64,000 nt of DNA from Mogibacterium kristiansenii (GTDB taxonomy: Bacteria; Bacillota; Clostridia; Peptostreptococcales; Anaerovoracaceae), in NCBI RefSeq assembly GCF_009695905.1, contig NZ_VUNA01000002.1:1-64000 (forward strand), read 5' to 3'. A program made the position numbers and the translations under genes. Of the stretch, positions 34,537 to 43,788 are shown piece by piece (the stretch's first letter is position 1; every line of letters begins with the position of its first letter). Under the pieces are notes generated by a model, which worked only from the letters and a program-made list of their open reading frames with translations, ran no database searches and was not told the origin of the DNA.

Positions 34537-35139
34537 ATGCGAACAATTGCAATTACCGGCGGAATCGGGTCGGGAAAAACAGCAGTGACGGATTATCTGG
34601 AAGAAAAGGGGTTTCCGGTAATCGACACGGATTGCATGGCTCATGCCATGACAGCACCGGGCGGCAAAGCCATCCCGTACATTCGGAAGTATTTTGGAGA
34701 GGACTTCATTCTTCCGGATGGTTCCATGGATCGGGAAGCCATACGCAATGTGGTATATCACAATCCGGAGATGATGAAGGTCTTGGAAAAGGGAACGACG
34801 GAAGTGATAGTACGAGATACAAAAGCGGAGATTGAACGGATGAGAACACTGGGCGCTCCGGTGACTTTCGTGGCGATTCCCCTGCTTTTCGAAAGCGGAT
34901 CCGATGGGTCGGAATACGACGGCGTGTGGGCGGTAACGGCTTCGGAAGAGGTGCGCGTGAAGCGGGTGATGGCGCGAGACGGACTGACGGAAGAGATGGT
35001 TCGGCGGATTCTGAAGAAGCAGGTTTCCGACGAAGTGCGCCGAGAGAAGGCATCGGAGCTTATCGATAACTCCGGGACGCTGGCGGAACTCCGGAGTAGG
35101 GTGGATTTTCTTTTGCGAAAAAATCATTTAATCTCATAA
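34537..35139 (+). CDS. coaE: Dephospho-CoA kinase
   Basis: CoaE phosphorylates the ribose 3'-OH of dephospho-CoA, the last step to coenzyme A. The 200-residue product has P-loop GGIGSGKT at residues 8-15, then DTDCMAHAM and the lid-region PLLFESGSD. I start at the ATG at 34537 because MRTIAITGG aligns with the usual family N-terminus; an ATG four codons earlier (34525) is also possible. coaE right after polA is a common Bacillota arrangement. Confidence 0.92.
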   Translation: MRTIAITGGIGSGKTAVTDYLEEKGFPVIDTDCMAHAMTAPGGKAIPYIRKYFGEDFILPDGSMDREAIRNVVYHNPEMMKVLEKGTTEVIVRDTKAEIERMRTLGAPVTFVAIPLLFESGSDGSEYDGVWAVTASEEVRVKRVMARDGLTEEMVRRILKKQVSDEVRREKASELIDNSGTLAELRSRVDFLLRKNHLIS

Positions 35140-35145
35140 AAAGAC

Positions 35146-35174
35146 TTGCATTCAATAGTAAAAGATGATATTAT
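35146..35174 (+). promoter_or_regulatory. tRNA-Leu(GAG) promoter
   Basis: TTGCAT (35146-35151) and TATTAT (35169-35174) are 17 bases apart and end 10 bases before the tRNA. Confidence 0.55.
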
Positions 35175-35184
35175 AAATGAGTCA

Positions 35185-35267
35185 TGTGGCTGTGGCGGAA
35201 TGGCAGACGCGCATGCTTGAGGGGCATGTGGGAGACCGTGCTGGTTCGAGTCCAGTCAGCCACACCA
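35185..35267 (+). tRNA. tRNA-Leu (anticodon GAG)
   Basis: Acceptor TGTGGCT (35185-35191) pairs with AGCCACA (35258-35264), followed by an encoded CCA. The anticodon arm CATGC-TTGAGGG-GCATG shows GAG. The long variable arm and the T arm CTGG-TTCGAGT-CCAG are typical of a class II leucine tRNA. Confidence 0.95.
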
Positions 35268-35298
35268 AAGTTCCTGACTCTGTCAGGAACTTTTTTTC
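35268..35298 (+). terminator. Terminator after tRNA-Leu(GAG)
   Basis: AAGTTCCTGA (about 35268-35277) pairs with TCAGGAACTT (about 35282-35291) and runs into a T tract, separating the two tRNA genes. Confidence 0.85.
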
Positions 35299-35368
35299 TC
35301 AAGATTCACTTTTTTGAAAATAAAATATTTAAATATTAGTCATAGTATGATATAATACTCCTTGTTGG

Positions 35369-35455
35369 GCCGGCGTGGCGGAATTGGCAGACGCGCGGGA
35401 TTCAAAATCCCGTGATAGTGATATCGTATGGGTTCGACCCCCATCGCCGGCACCA
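35369..35455 (+). tRNA. tRNA-Leu (anticodon CAA)
   Basis: Acceptor GCCGGCG (35369-35375) pairs with CGCCGGC (35445-35451), then discriminator A and an encoded CCA. The anticodon arm GGGAT-TCAAA-ATCCC region shows CAA, and a long variable arm precedes the T arm with TTCGA. A TATAAT at 35351-35356 is probably the promoter -10. yajC begins 27 bases later and may be read from the same promoter. Confidence 0.95.
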
Positions 35456-35481
35456 TCTATTTTTTTATGGAGGATAATTAC

Positions 35482-35898
35482 ATGAAAACAAATGCGACAA
35501 TGATGAACCTGATTCTTCTGGTGTTCTTTATCGGTATTATCTATTTCATGATGATTCGCCCGCAGCGCAAGCGCGATAAAGAGGCGAAGGAAATGAGAGA
35601 CGGTTTGACCCGCGGTGATGAAATTATCACCATCGGCGGATTCATCGGAAAGGTCGTTGCCATCAATTCCGATACCGTTGTGATTAATCTGAATGCCGGA
35701 AAGGGCAGCACTAACGTAGAACTTCTGAAGACTGCAATCGGCAGCGTGAAGACACCGAACACCGCAGCTCGTCAGGAGAAGAAGGAAGCAGCGGAAGAGA
35801 CAAAGGAACGGGATGTAAAGACTTCCACCACGAAGAAGGTTACTCCGAAGAAGCTGACTCCGAAGAAGGATGAATCCGAGAATAAGGATGCGGAATAA
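35482..35898 (+). CDS. yajC: Preprotein translocase subunit YajC
   Basis: YajC is a small membrane partner of SecDF. The 138-residue product has one N-terminal membrane segment (NLILLVFFIGIIYFMMIRPQ), the family motif RPQRKRDKE and the domain RGDEIITIGGFIGKV, followed by a Lys- and Glu-rich C-terminal tail. The ATG at 35482 follows GGAGGATAATTAC. secDF lies 170 bp downstream behind a terminator. Confidence 0.93.
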   Translation: MKTNATMMNLILLVFFIGIIYFMMIRPQRKRDKEAKEMRDGLTRGDEIITIGGFIGKVVAINSDTVVINLNAGKGSTNVELLKTAIGSVKTPNTAARQEKKEAAEETKERDVKTSTTKKVTPKKLTPKKDESENKDAE

Positions 35899-35914
35899 GA
35901 TTTCTGATTACGAG

Positions 35915-35945
35915 AACAAGGATGCCAAATGGTATCCTTGTTTTG
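35915..35945 (+). terminator. Terminator after yajC
   Basis: AACAAGGATGCC (35915-35926) pairs with GGTATCCTTGTT (35931-35942), including one G-U pair, followed by a short T run. Confidence 0.75.
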
Positions 35946-36070
35946 CTATACACGAAATTGGAATGGTGAAAAACTTGAATTTCCAATGGCTATGATGTAA
36001 AATGGTACGTAAAATGCAATGTATTGCTATGTACATTATTACAAATTCTTAGAAAGGCACTTAAGGTCAA

Positions 36071-38317
36071 ATGAAAAAAGGTACACGTAAATTTCTATCA
36101 ATTGTCGTGGTATTGGTTATCGCAGTGGGGGCATTTGTTTCGTTTAAGGGTATCGGGCCGGTTCCGAGACTTGCGGATAAGATGAAGTACGGACTGGATA
36201 TCAACGGCGGTGTCTATGTTTTGATGGAAGCTGAGACCAACGAAAAGGGTACGCAGCTGTCTAAACTGATGGATCAGACGAAGTCCGTCCTGGAAAACCG
36301 TGTCAACGCCATGGGTATTTCCGAAGCCTCCGTTTCCATTGAGGGAAACAATCGAGTTCGTGTAGAGATGCCGGGTGTGGAAGATGCACAGGCGGCTATC
36401 GATCAGATTGGTAAGACGGCTCAGCTGAAACTGTTCCTGGCAGACGGTACGGAAGTCATGAGCGGTAATGAGATTACCGATTCTTCTTTTACCACCGACT
36501 CCAAGAACGGCGGATATAAGATTACCATTGACTTCTCGTCCAAGGGGTCCGATGCATTCGCAAGTGCAACTGAAAAAGCGGCATCCGGAACGGTGAAGTC
36601 CACCATGAAAGACGAAAACGGTCAAGCGGTTTCCAACACCGCAATTGTCATCAAGCTGGATGACGAAGTGGTATCGGCACCGAGCGTAAGCGAAAAGATC
36701 GCATCCAGAAGCTGTGAAATTACCCGTCCGGGCGGATTCAGTGAAGATGAGGCTTCTTCTACCTCTGCGCTGATCCGAGGCGGTGCACTGCCGGCAACCC
36801 TGAAGGAAATCAGTTCCTCTGTAGAGACGGCGACCATCGGTGCAAATGCGCTTCATAAGAGTATTGTGGCCGGCGCCATCGGTCTTGGAATCGTTATGCT
36901 GATTATGCTGATGGCATACGGCGCACTTGGAATCATTGCGGACCTGGCACTGCTGCTGTACGTAGAGGTAACCCTGTGGATTATGGCAGGATTGGGATCG
37001 GTTCTCACCTTGCCGGGAATTGCGGGTATCATCTTGTCCATCGGTATGGCGGTAGACTCCAACGTAATTATTTTTACCCGAATTCGGGAAGAAATCGAAA
37101 AGGGAAAATCCATTCGTGTTGCGGTGGATACCGGATTTAAGTCCGCGCTGACGACGGTAGTGGACTCTCAGACCACTACACTGATTGCAGCTATCGTGCT
37201 GTATCTGATCGGTACCACATCGGTTAAGGGATTTGCGCTGACATTGATGATCGGTACAATCTGCAGTATCTTCACCGCAGTATTCATCACACAGCTGTTT
37301 GTAACTGCATTGACAGACATTCCGGCACTGTGCAAGATGAGACACTTCGGAATGCACGAAGACGGCACTCCGAGAATGAAGTGGACCAAACACGTTCACT
37401 TTATCGAAAACCGAAAGAAGTATTTCGCACTGAGCTTGATTGTTATTCTGCTGGGTGTGGGATGCGCGGCATTCAAGGGCTTCAATTACGGAATCGATTT
37501 CACCGGCGGTACGATGATTCAGCTGGAGATGGGTCAGAAGGTGGATTCCGATGAAGTGGCGAAGACCATCGAAAAATACGATTTGAATCCGACCATCGTA
37601 TACGCTTCGGATAACCACAGCCAGGTGGTGATCCGTACCAAGAAAGCACTGAATGCGGATCAGAGAGGGCAGGTTGTTTCCACGCTGTCCAAGAAGTATA
37701 ACCTGAATAAGAAGTCGGTACTGGCTTCCGAGGAATTCGGACCGACCGTCGGTAAAGAGCTGAGACAAAATGCGATTAAATCCATTATTATCGCAGCACT
37801 GTGCATGCTGGTATACATCCGATTCCGGTTCAAGACCTGGAAGTATGGAGTCGCTGCGGTAGGCGGTCTGCTGCACGATGTGCTGGTGACTCTTTCCATG
37901 TACGCGATTTTCGGATTTACCATCAACAACCCATTCATCGCCGGCATTCTGACGGTTGTGGGTTACTCCATTAACGATACGATCGTAATCTTTGATCGTA
38001 TTCGGGAGAACAAGCGGTTCTACAAGAGAAAGGAACTTATTCCGCAGATTAACGACAGCATCAACGAGACGCTGTCCCGTTCGATTATGACGTCCATTAC
38101 AACGCTGATTGTTATGGTGCCGCTGTACTTTATGGTATCTTCGGAGATTCGGGAATTCCTGATTCCGCTGATTATCGGTGTCATTTGCGGAACCTATTCC
38201 TCCATCTTCATCTGCAGCCCGCTGCTTTACGAGATGAAGAGAAAGGAAAGCATGTCCCGGTATGAACTGCAGAAAGAGAAAAAAGCAAAGGCAAACAATT
38301 CCGGAATTGTAAAATAA
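36071..38317 (+). CDS. secDF: Fused protein-export membrane protein SecDF
   Basis: SecDF uses the proton gradient to pull exported proteins across the membrane after SecYEG. The 748-residue protein joins a SecD part (first membrane helix, P1 periplasmic domain with YGLDINGGVYVLMEAE, then LPGIAGIILSIGMAVDSNVIIFTRIREE) and a SecF part from about residue 450 (NYGIDFTGGTMIQLEMG, then GYSINDTIVIFDRIREN near 635), 12 membrane segments in all. The SecD external domain is short, as in many Bacillota. Confidence 0.95.
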   Translation: MKKGTRKFLSIVVVLVIAVGAFVSFKGIGPVPRLADKMKYGLDINGGVYVLMEAETNEKGTQLSKLMDQTKSVLENRVNAMGISEASVSIEGNNRVRVEMPGVEDAQAAIDQIGKTAQLKLFLADGTEVMSGNEITDSSFTTDSKNGGYKITIDFSSKGSDAFASATEKAASGTVKSTMKDENGQAVSNTAIVIKLDDEVVSAPSVSEKIASRSCEITRPGGFSEDEASSTSALIRGGALPATLKEISSSVETATIGANALHKSIVAGAIGLGIVMLIMLMAYGALGIIADLALLLYVEVTLWIMAGLGSVLTLPGIAGIILSIGMAVDSNVIIFTRIREEIEKGKSIRVAVDTGFKSALTTVVDSQTTTLIAAIVLYLIGTTSVKGFALTLMIGTICSIFTAVFITQLFVTALTDIPALCKMRHFGMHEDGTPRMKWTKHVHFIENRKKYFALSLIVILLGVGCAAFKGFNYGIDFTGGTMIQLEMGQKVDSDEVAKTIEKYDLNPTIVYASDNHSQVVIRTKKALNADQRGQVVSTLSKKYNLNKKSVLASEEFGPTVGKELRQNAIKSIIIAALCMLVYIRFRFKTWKYGVAAVGGLLHDVLVTLSMYAIFGFTINNPFIAGILTVVGYSINDTIVIFDRIRENKRFYKRKELIPQINDSINETLSRSIMTSITTLIVMVPLYFMVSSEIREFLIPLIIGVICGTYSSIFICSPLLYEMKRKESMSRYELQKEKKAKANNSGIVK

Positions 38318-38342
38318 ATTTCAAATAAAGGGGTGTTCACGG

Positions 38343-40541
38343 GTGACGACTGATTTTAGTATGACAACAGAACAATATATTGAAGATCTCAAGACGATGA
38401 ATGAGAGATATGATGATCCGATGATTATCAAAGCCTTTGAAATCGCCAACAGACTTCATAACGGCCAGATGAGAAAGAGTGGAGAACCGTATATCATTCA
38501 TCCAATTGCGGTCTCCAAGATTCTGGCCAGTTTTGGCATGGATAATGAAACGGTCGTCGCCGGACTCCTTCACGACGTGGTGGAGGATACGGAGTACACT
38601 CGAGAAGAGCTGGTAGAGGATTTCAACGAAGAGATTGCTCTGCTGGTGGACGGCGTAACCAAACTGGGAAACATCAAGTATGACTCCAAAGAAGAACTTC
38701 AGGCGGAGAATTTCAGAAAAATGTTCCTTGCCATGTCTAAGGATATTCGCGTCCTGATTATTAAACTGGCGGACCGTCTCCACAATATGCGAACGATGGA
38801 GTTCATGCCGCCTCATAAGCGGAAGGAGAAATCCGCAGAAACGCTGGAGATTTATGCGCCCCTTGCCGGACGTCTGGGAATCTACAGCATTAAATTCGAA
38901 CTGGAGGATTTAGCATTTAAGTATCTTCATCCGGAAGATTACGAATCGCTGTCGGTTCAGGTAAGCAAACGGAAGGAAGAGCGAGAGAAAGTCGTCGATC
39001 AGCTGATTGATGAAATCAGCGATGAGCTGGACAAAGCAAACTTCCATTACGATGTAATGGGACGTTCGAAGCATCTGTACAGCATCTACAAGAAGATGAC
39101 ACTTCAGCACAAGCAACTGGATGAAATCTTTGATTTGATTGCCATTCGTGTCATCGTAAATACAGTGAAAGACTGTTATGCCGTGCTGGGACTGGTTCAC
39201 ACCAAATGGACGCCGATTCCGGGACGGTTTAAAGACTATATTGCAATGCCGAAGCCGAACATGTATCAATCCCTGCACACCACTGTGTTGGATGAAAACG
39301 GGGATCCCTTCGAGATTCAGATTCGAACCTACGAGATGCATCGAATCGCTGAATACGGTATTGCGGCACATTGGAAATATAAAGAAGGAAAGGGCGGTTC
39401 CGGCGGAGACTCGTCGGAACAGAAGCTGGCCTGGCTGAGGCAGGCATTGGAGTGGCAGAAGGAAACCGATGACTCCATGGAGTTCTTGGAAACTCTGAAG
39501 ATGGATTTGTTTGATAATCAGGTGTTCGTATTCACCCCAAAGGGAGACGTTATCGAATTGCCGGCAGAGTCGACGCCACTGGATTTTGCATTTAAGATTC
39601 ATACGGATGTAGGCATCCGTTGCGTAGGGGCCAAGGTGAACGGCAAGATGGTTACCATCGACCATGAACTGAAGACCGGGGATATCGTGGATATCATCAC
39701 ATCTGCGAATTCGGCCGGACCGAGCATGGATTGGCTGAATATCGCTAAGAGCTCTCAGGCCAAGAACAAAATCCGAAACTGGCTTCGGAAAGCCAACAAA
39801 AATGATTCCCTAGATCGGGGGAAAACCAATATCGCGAATTACATTAAGAAGAAGGGCTACGACCCACATCTGGTGGCGAAGAATGCCTACCTTCTGAAAG
39901 CGGTAAAGGACCTGAAATTGAATAATGTCAATGAGCTGTATCTGCAGATTTCCAACGGCGGAAGTGCGCTGGCAAAACTGGGACAGCGGCTGATTGATTA
40001 TTTCATCGAGGACAATAAGAAGGAAGAAGTCCGCAAAGAAGAAGAAATCAAGAAGAAGAAACAGGTTCATCGGGAAAACAGTTCTGATGGAACCGGGATT
40101 ATCGTAAAAGGCTCGGATAACCTGTTAATTCGTATCGCCAGATGCTGCACTCCGGTTCCGGGAGATGATATTATCGGATTCATCACAAAGGGCCGTGGCA
40201 TTACGGTGCATCGGAAAGACTGCAGCAATATCGTGAGCCTGCCGGAGCAGGAAAAAGGACGATTGATTCAGGTGGAATGGGAAACTCCAAAGGAAGGACA
40301 GACCTATTACACGGATATCAATATCTGCTGCAAGGACCGCCGGGGAATGTTCAGCGATATTTCTAAGGTGTGTGAAGACATGGATGTTCGCTTGGTAGGG
40401 GTGAACATGAAACCGGCAGATATGGAGTACGTTAACGTGACGATTACCGTGGCCATTACCGGAACACATCAGATTCAAAGACTGCTGATTGCGCTGAGGA
40501 ATGTCCCGGGGATTGATAAGGTATACAGGACGAGATCATGA
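38343..40541 (+). CDS. relA: Bifunctional (p)ppGpp synthetase/hydrolase (Rel)
   Basis: The enzyme makes and degrades the stringent-response alarmone. Domains in order in 732 residues: an HD hydrolase with HNGQMRKSGEPYIIHP near 39 and LLHDVVEDT near 75-83 (intact, so hydrolase-active), a synthetase with RVIVNTVKDCYAVLGLVH and FKDYIAMPKPNMYQSLHT, a TGS domain (VFTPKGDVIELPAEST) and a C-terminal zinc-finger/ACT region (RCCTPVPGDDIIGFI). I use the GTG at 38343 after AAAGGGG; an ATG at 38361 is possible. It overlaps the next gene by four bases. Confidence 0.95.
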   Translation: MTTDFSMTTEQYIEDLKTMNERYDDPMIIKAFEIANRLHNGQMRKSGEPYIIHPIAVSKILASFGMDNETVVAGLLHDVVEDTEYTREELVEDFNEEIALLVDGVTKLGNIKYDSKEELQAENFRKMFLAMSKDIRVLIIKLADRLHNMRTMEFMPPHKRKEKSAETLEIYAPLAGRLGIYSIKFELEDLAFKYLHPEDYESLSVQVSKRKEEREKVVDQLIDEISDELDKANFHYDVMGRSKHLYSIYKKMTLQHKQLDEIFDLIAIRVIVNTVKDCYAVLGLVHTKWTPIPGRFKDYIAMPKPNMYQSLHTTVLDENGDPFEIQIRTYEMHRIAEYGIAAHWKYKEGKGGSGGDSSEQKLAWLRQALEWQKETDDSMEFLETLKMDLFDNQVFVFTPKGDVIELPAESTPLDFAFKIHTDVGIRCVGAKVNGKMVTIDHELKTGDIVDIITSANSAGPSMDWLNIAKSSQAKNKIRNWLRKANKNDSLDRGKTNIANYIKKKGYDPHLVAKNAYLLKAVKDLKLNNVNELYLQISNGGSALAKLGQRLIDYFIEDNKKEEVRKEEEIKKKKQVHRENSSDGTGIIVKGSDNLLIRIARCCTPVPGDDIIGFITKGRGITVHRKDCSNIVSLPEQEKGRLIQVEWETPKEGQTYYTDINICCKDRRGMFSDISKVCEDMDVRLVGVNMKPADMEYVNVTITVAITGTHQIQRLLIALRNVPGIDKVYRTRS

Positions 40542-41155
40542 TTACGGTAAAACGATACAACGAAAATATGCTTCAAGAAAATACTTATATTCTCACGGAT
40601 TCCGAAACAAATCAGGGAATGGTAATCGATCCGGGATGCTATACCCCGGCTATGAAAAAGGAGCTTCGGAACTTGAACGAACTGAAGTACATCATATTGA
40701 CCCACGCTCACGGAGACCATATGGGTGCGCTGAATGCCATTCGCAAGGATTATCCGGATGCGGTATTGATTGCCGGGGTCAAGGAAAAGGAACTACTGCT
40801 GGATGCCGAGAATAACGGATCTATGGAATTTTCGCCGGAGCCGGTGAGCACGGAGGCAGACCGATATGTTTCGGAAGGTGATTCGGTAACTTTAGGAAGT
40901 ATAGAATTTACTTTTATGGAAACACCGGGACATACGCAAGGCGGAATCTGCATCTGCGGTGACGGTAAAATTTTCACCGGAGACACCCTGTTTTTCCGAA
41001 GCATCGGACGGACGGATTTGTATTCCGGAAATATTGAACAGATGCGGAAGTCACTGCAGAAACTGATGAGACTGCCGGATGAAATTCAGGTGCTGCCGGG
41101 ACACGGACCGGGCACCTCTATCGGCGCAGAGAAGAAAGGAAATCCATTTGTATAG
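40538..41155 (+). CDS. Metallo-beta-lactamase-fold hydrolase (glyoxalase II-like)
   Basis: The 205-residue single-domain protein has the zinc-binding motif THAHGDH (residues 55-61), then TPGHTQGG, FTGDTLF and PGHGPGT. It is the small YcbL/GloB-like type found behind relA in many Bacillota. The substrate, often assumed to be a thioester, is not established. It overlaps relA (ATGA) and hemZ by 8 bases. Confidence 0.9.
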   Translation: MITVKRYNENMLQENTYILTDSETNQGMVIDPGCYTPAMKKELRNLNELKYIILTHAHGDHMGALNAIRKDYPDAVLIAGVKEKELLLDAENNGSMEFSPEPVSTEADRYVSEGDSVTLGSIEFTFMETPGHTQGGICICGDGKIFTGDTLFFRSIGRTDLYSGNIEQMRKSLQKLMRLPDEIQVLPGHGPGTSIGAEKKGNPFV

Positions 41156-42542
41156 ATTCTATCTAAACGGAATCAAAAATGAATATCACCTGGAGGAGTT
41201 GGCGCGGGAATTTTTGGCAAATGATGAGTTCGAAATCATCCCGGTGGACTTTCACGAAGGCTTTTCGCCACGATTAACGGATAAAAGTTATCTGTTGAAT
41301 GGCGAAAAAGATGCGGATTTGGACGGTGTGAAAAGAGAATTGTACCGCATCCTGTCGAATTTAACCGGAATTACCCCCGAGTGGGGGATACTTACCGGGG
41401 TACGGCCGCTGAAATTGGCCTTTTCCGTTTACGATCGGTGCGGCGACATCGCACAGACCATGGAAACGATGGCGCAGAAGTACCTGCTTCATCCGGATAA
41501 AATCGAACTCCTGCGTAGGATCCTCAATTATCAGCTGTCTTATATGGAGCGCCCGGGAACGGACAGCCTTAGCTTGTACATCCATATTCCGTTTTGCCCG
41601 ACGAGATGTTCGTACTGTTCATTTGCCAGCAGTGTTGCGACATCGGAAGAGATTGCAGAGTATCTGGAATTTCTTTTGCGGGAAGTGGAATATACCGGGG
41701 CAAAATTCCGAAAGATGGGCCAGTTGGTGGAAAGCGTGTACTTCGGCGGCGGGACTCCGACCACTTTGGAAGCGGATCAGTTGGGCCGCTTGGTAGATGC
41801 GATTCAATCGGCTTTTCAGCTGGATTTATCCCGTATTGAATTCACCATCGAAGCGGGGAGACCGGACACCATCACTCGAGATAAGCTGGAACAGATTCAT
41901 GAAAAAGGGGTTAATCGTATCAGTATCAATCCGCAATCCATGAATCCGCAAACTTTGCGGGAAATTGGACGGGAGCACAGCCCGGAGGATATCCGAGAGG
42001 CATTCCGTACCGCTGCAGCGATGGGTTTTCGAATCATCAACTCCGATGTGATTGCGGGATTGCCGGGAGAGACTCCGGACGATTTCAAGAACACTTTGGA
42101 AGAATTGGTGTCACTGGGAGCCAACAATATTACGGTGCACACCCTATCGGTAAAAAGAGGATCGAAGCTGAAAGAACAGGATCCGGAGTATTACCGAAGA
42201 GATACAGAAAATGTGCGGACTATGCTGAAATTTTCGGAAGAATTTCTTACTGCGCATGGTTTTGAACCGTATTATATATACCGGCAAAAACATCAGATGG
42301 GTTCTTTTGAGAACGTGGGGTACTGCAAGCCGGAAGCCCATTCGGTGTATAACGTGCGAATAATGGAAGAAAAACAGACCATCATCGGCCTGGGGGCCGG
42401 TGCAATTGGCAAGAGATATTACCCGGAGTCGGACCGTTTAGAACGAATTCCGAATGTGGGGAACAGTGCGATTTATAAAGAGCGTTTCGATGAAATGCTT
42501 TTACGAAAGAATAATTACTGGGAGGATAGAGATGGCAATTAA
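41148..42542 (+). CDS. hemZ: HemZ-family radical-SAM protein (coproporphyrinogen dehydrogenase-like)
   Basis: The 464-residue protein has the radical-SAM cluster motif C-x3-C-x2-C in CPTRCSYC (residues 150-157), GGGTPTTL and the HemN-like region RISINPQSMNPQTLREIGR. The N-terminal 140 residues are the extension typical of HemZ. It is related to oxygen-independent coproporphyrinogen oxidase, but as no other haem gene is near, actual haem synthesis is uncertain. The start is a TTG at 41148 after AGAAAGGAAATCCA, inside the end of the preceding gene. Confidence 0.87.
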   Translation: MYRFYLNGIKNEYHLEELAREFLANDEFEIIPVDFHEGFSPRLTDKSYLLNGEKDADLDGVKRELYRILSNLTGITPEWGILTGVRPLKLAFSVYDRCGDIAQTMETMAQKYLLHPDKIELLRRILNYQLSYMERPGTDSLSLYIHIPFCPTRCSYCSFASSVATSEEIAEYLEFLLREVEYTGAKFRKMGQLVESVYFGGGTPTTLEADQLGRLVDAIQSAFQLDLSRIEFTIEAGRPDTITRDKLEQIHEKGVNRISINPQSMNPQTLREIGREHSPEDIREAFRTAAAMGFRIINSDVIAGLPGETPDDFKNTLEELVSLGANNITVHTLSVKRGSKLKEQDPEYYRRDTENVRTMLKFSEEFLTAHGFEPYYIYRQKHQMGSFENVGYCKPEAHSVYNVRIMEEKQTIIGLGAGAIGKRYYPESDRLERIPNVGNSAIYKERFDEMLLRKNNYWEDRDGN

Positions 42543-43788
42543 AGCACCTAAGGGTACGAAGGACATGATGCCGGAGGATGCCTACAAGTGGCACTATATT
42601 GAAGATGCCTTTTTTAAGATTTGTGACGAATACGGCTTTGGTGAACTTCGTACACCGATTTTTGAGGATACGAACCTGTTCAACCGAGGCGTTGGGGAGA
42701 CCACGGACATCGTCCAGAAGGAAATGTACACCTTCGAAGATCTCGGTCACCGCAGCATTACGCTGAAACCGGAAGGGACATCTCCGGCGGTTCGTGCTTT
42801 TATTGAAAGCAAACATTTTGCAGATATGCAGCCGAGCAAGTATTGCTACAACACCCCGTGCTTCCGATATGAGAAGCCACAGGCAGGCCGGCTTCGTCAG
42901 TTCCATCAGTTCGGCATTGAGAACTTTGGAGCATCGTCCATGATGGCGGATGCGGAAATCATCGCAATGGCGGATGATTTTCTGAAGCGCATGGGCATCG
43001 ATGAAATCGAGCTGCACATCAACAGCGTCGGATGCCGGGAATGTCGTACAAAGTATCGGAAAGCGCTGCAGGATTTCCTGCGGCCGCATTACGATGAACT
43101 GTGCAGTACCTGTCAGTCTCGTTTTGAAACGAACCCAATGCGTATTCTGGACTGCAAATCCAAGGACGATCAGGAAATCGTCAAGGATGCGCCGCTGATG
43201 GTAGATTATCTCTGTGATGATTGCCGAGACGCATTCGAGGAACTTCAGGAAAACCTGAAGGCCATGGACATTCAGTTCAAGGTGGATCCGAAAATCGTTC
43301 GGGGATTGGATTATTACACCAAGACCGCTTTTGAATTTGTCACCACAAAGATTGGTGCACAGGGTACGGTCTGCGGCGGCGGCCGATACGATCATTTGAT
43401 TGAGGAAATCGGCGGACCGTCTATGCCGGGTGTAGGATTCGGTCTGGGCAAGGAACGACTGCTGATGTTGATGGAAATGTGCGGATCGGATTTCGGCAAA
43501 CCGGTACAGCCGGAAATCATGATTGCATTCATCGGCAATCGTGCGAAACACTACGCGTTGAATCTGGTACAGTATCTGCGGCACAACCACGTTCGTGCGA
43601 TTGTGGATACCCAGGAGCGAAATTTGAAAGGCCAGATGAAGTATTCCAACAAGGTGGGTGTGAAGTATTCCATCGTTATCGGGGACGATGAGATCGAAAG
43701 CGGAGAACTGACCCTGAAGAATATGGAAACCGGCGAACAGACAAAAATTGTTAAGGAAGAAATTTTGGATAAAATCAGGAGAGGATAA
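42532..43788 (+). CDS. hisS: Histidyl-tRNA synthetase
   Basis: Class II synthetase of 418 residues. It opens with MAIKAPKGTKDMMPED and shows LKPEGTSP (motif 2 region), CFRYEKPQAGRLRQFHQFG, RGLDYYTKTAFEF and GGGRYDHLIEEIGG, then the C-terminal anticodon-binding domain. The ATG at 42532 has GGAGG 7 bases upstream and lies 11 bases inside the end of hemZ. aspS follows with a one-base overlap, a pairing common in Bacillota. Confidence 0.96.
   Translation: MAIKAPKGTKDMMPEDAYKWHYIEDAFFKICDEYGFGELRTPIFEDTNLFNRGVGETTDIVQKEMYTFEDLGHRSITLKPEGTSPAVRAFIESKHFADMQPSKYCYNTPCFRYEKPQAGRLRQFHQFGIENFGASSMMADAEIIAMADDFLKRMGIDEIELHINSVGCRECRTKYRKALQDFLRPHYDELCSTCQSRFETNPMRILDCKSKDDQEIVKDAPLMVDYLCDDCRDAFEELQENLKAMDIQFKVDPKIVRGLDYYTKTAFEFVTTKIGAQGTVCGGGRYDHLIEEIGGPSMPGVGFGLGKERLLMLMEMCGSDFGKPVQPEIMIAFIGNRAKHYALNLVQYLRHNHVRAIVDTQERNLKGQMKYSNKVGVKYSIVIGDDEIESGELTLKNMETGEQTKIVKEEILDKIRRG

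Noticed and set aside
36098-37876. Minus-strand open frame (592 codons) opposite secDF
   Set aside because: Shadow of the secDF reading frame; no motifs.
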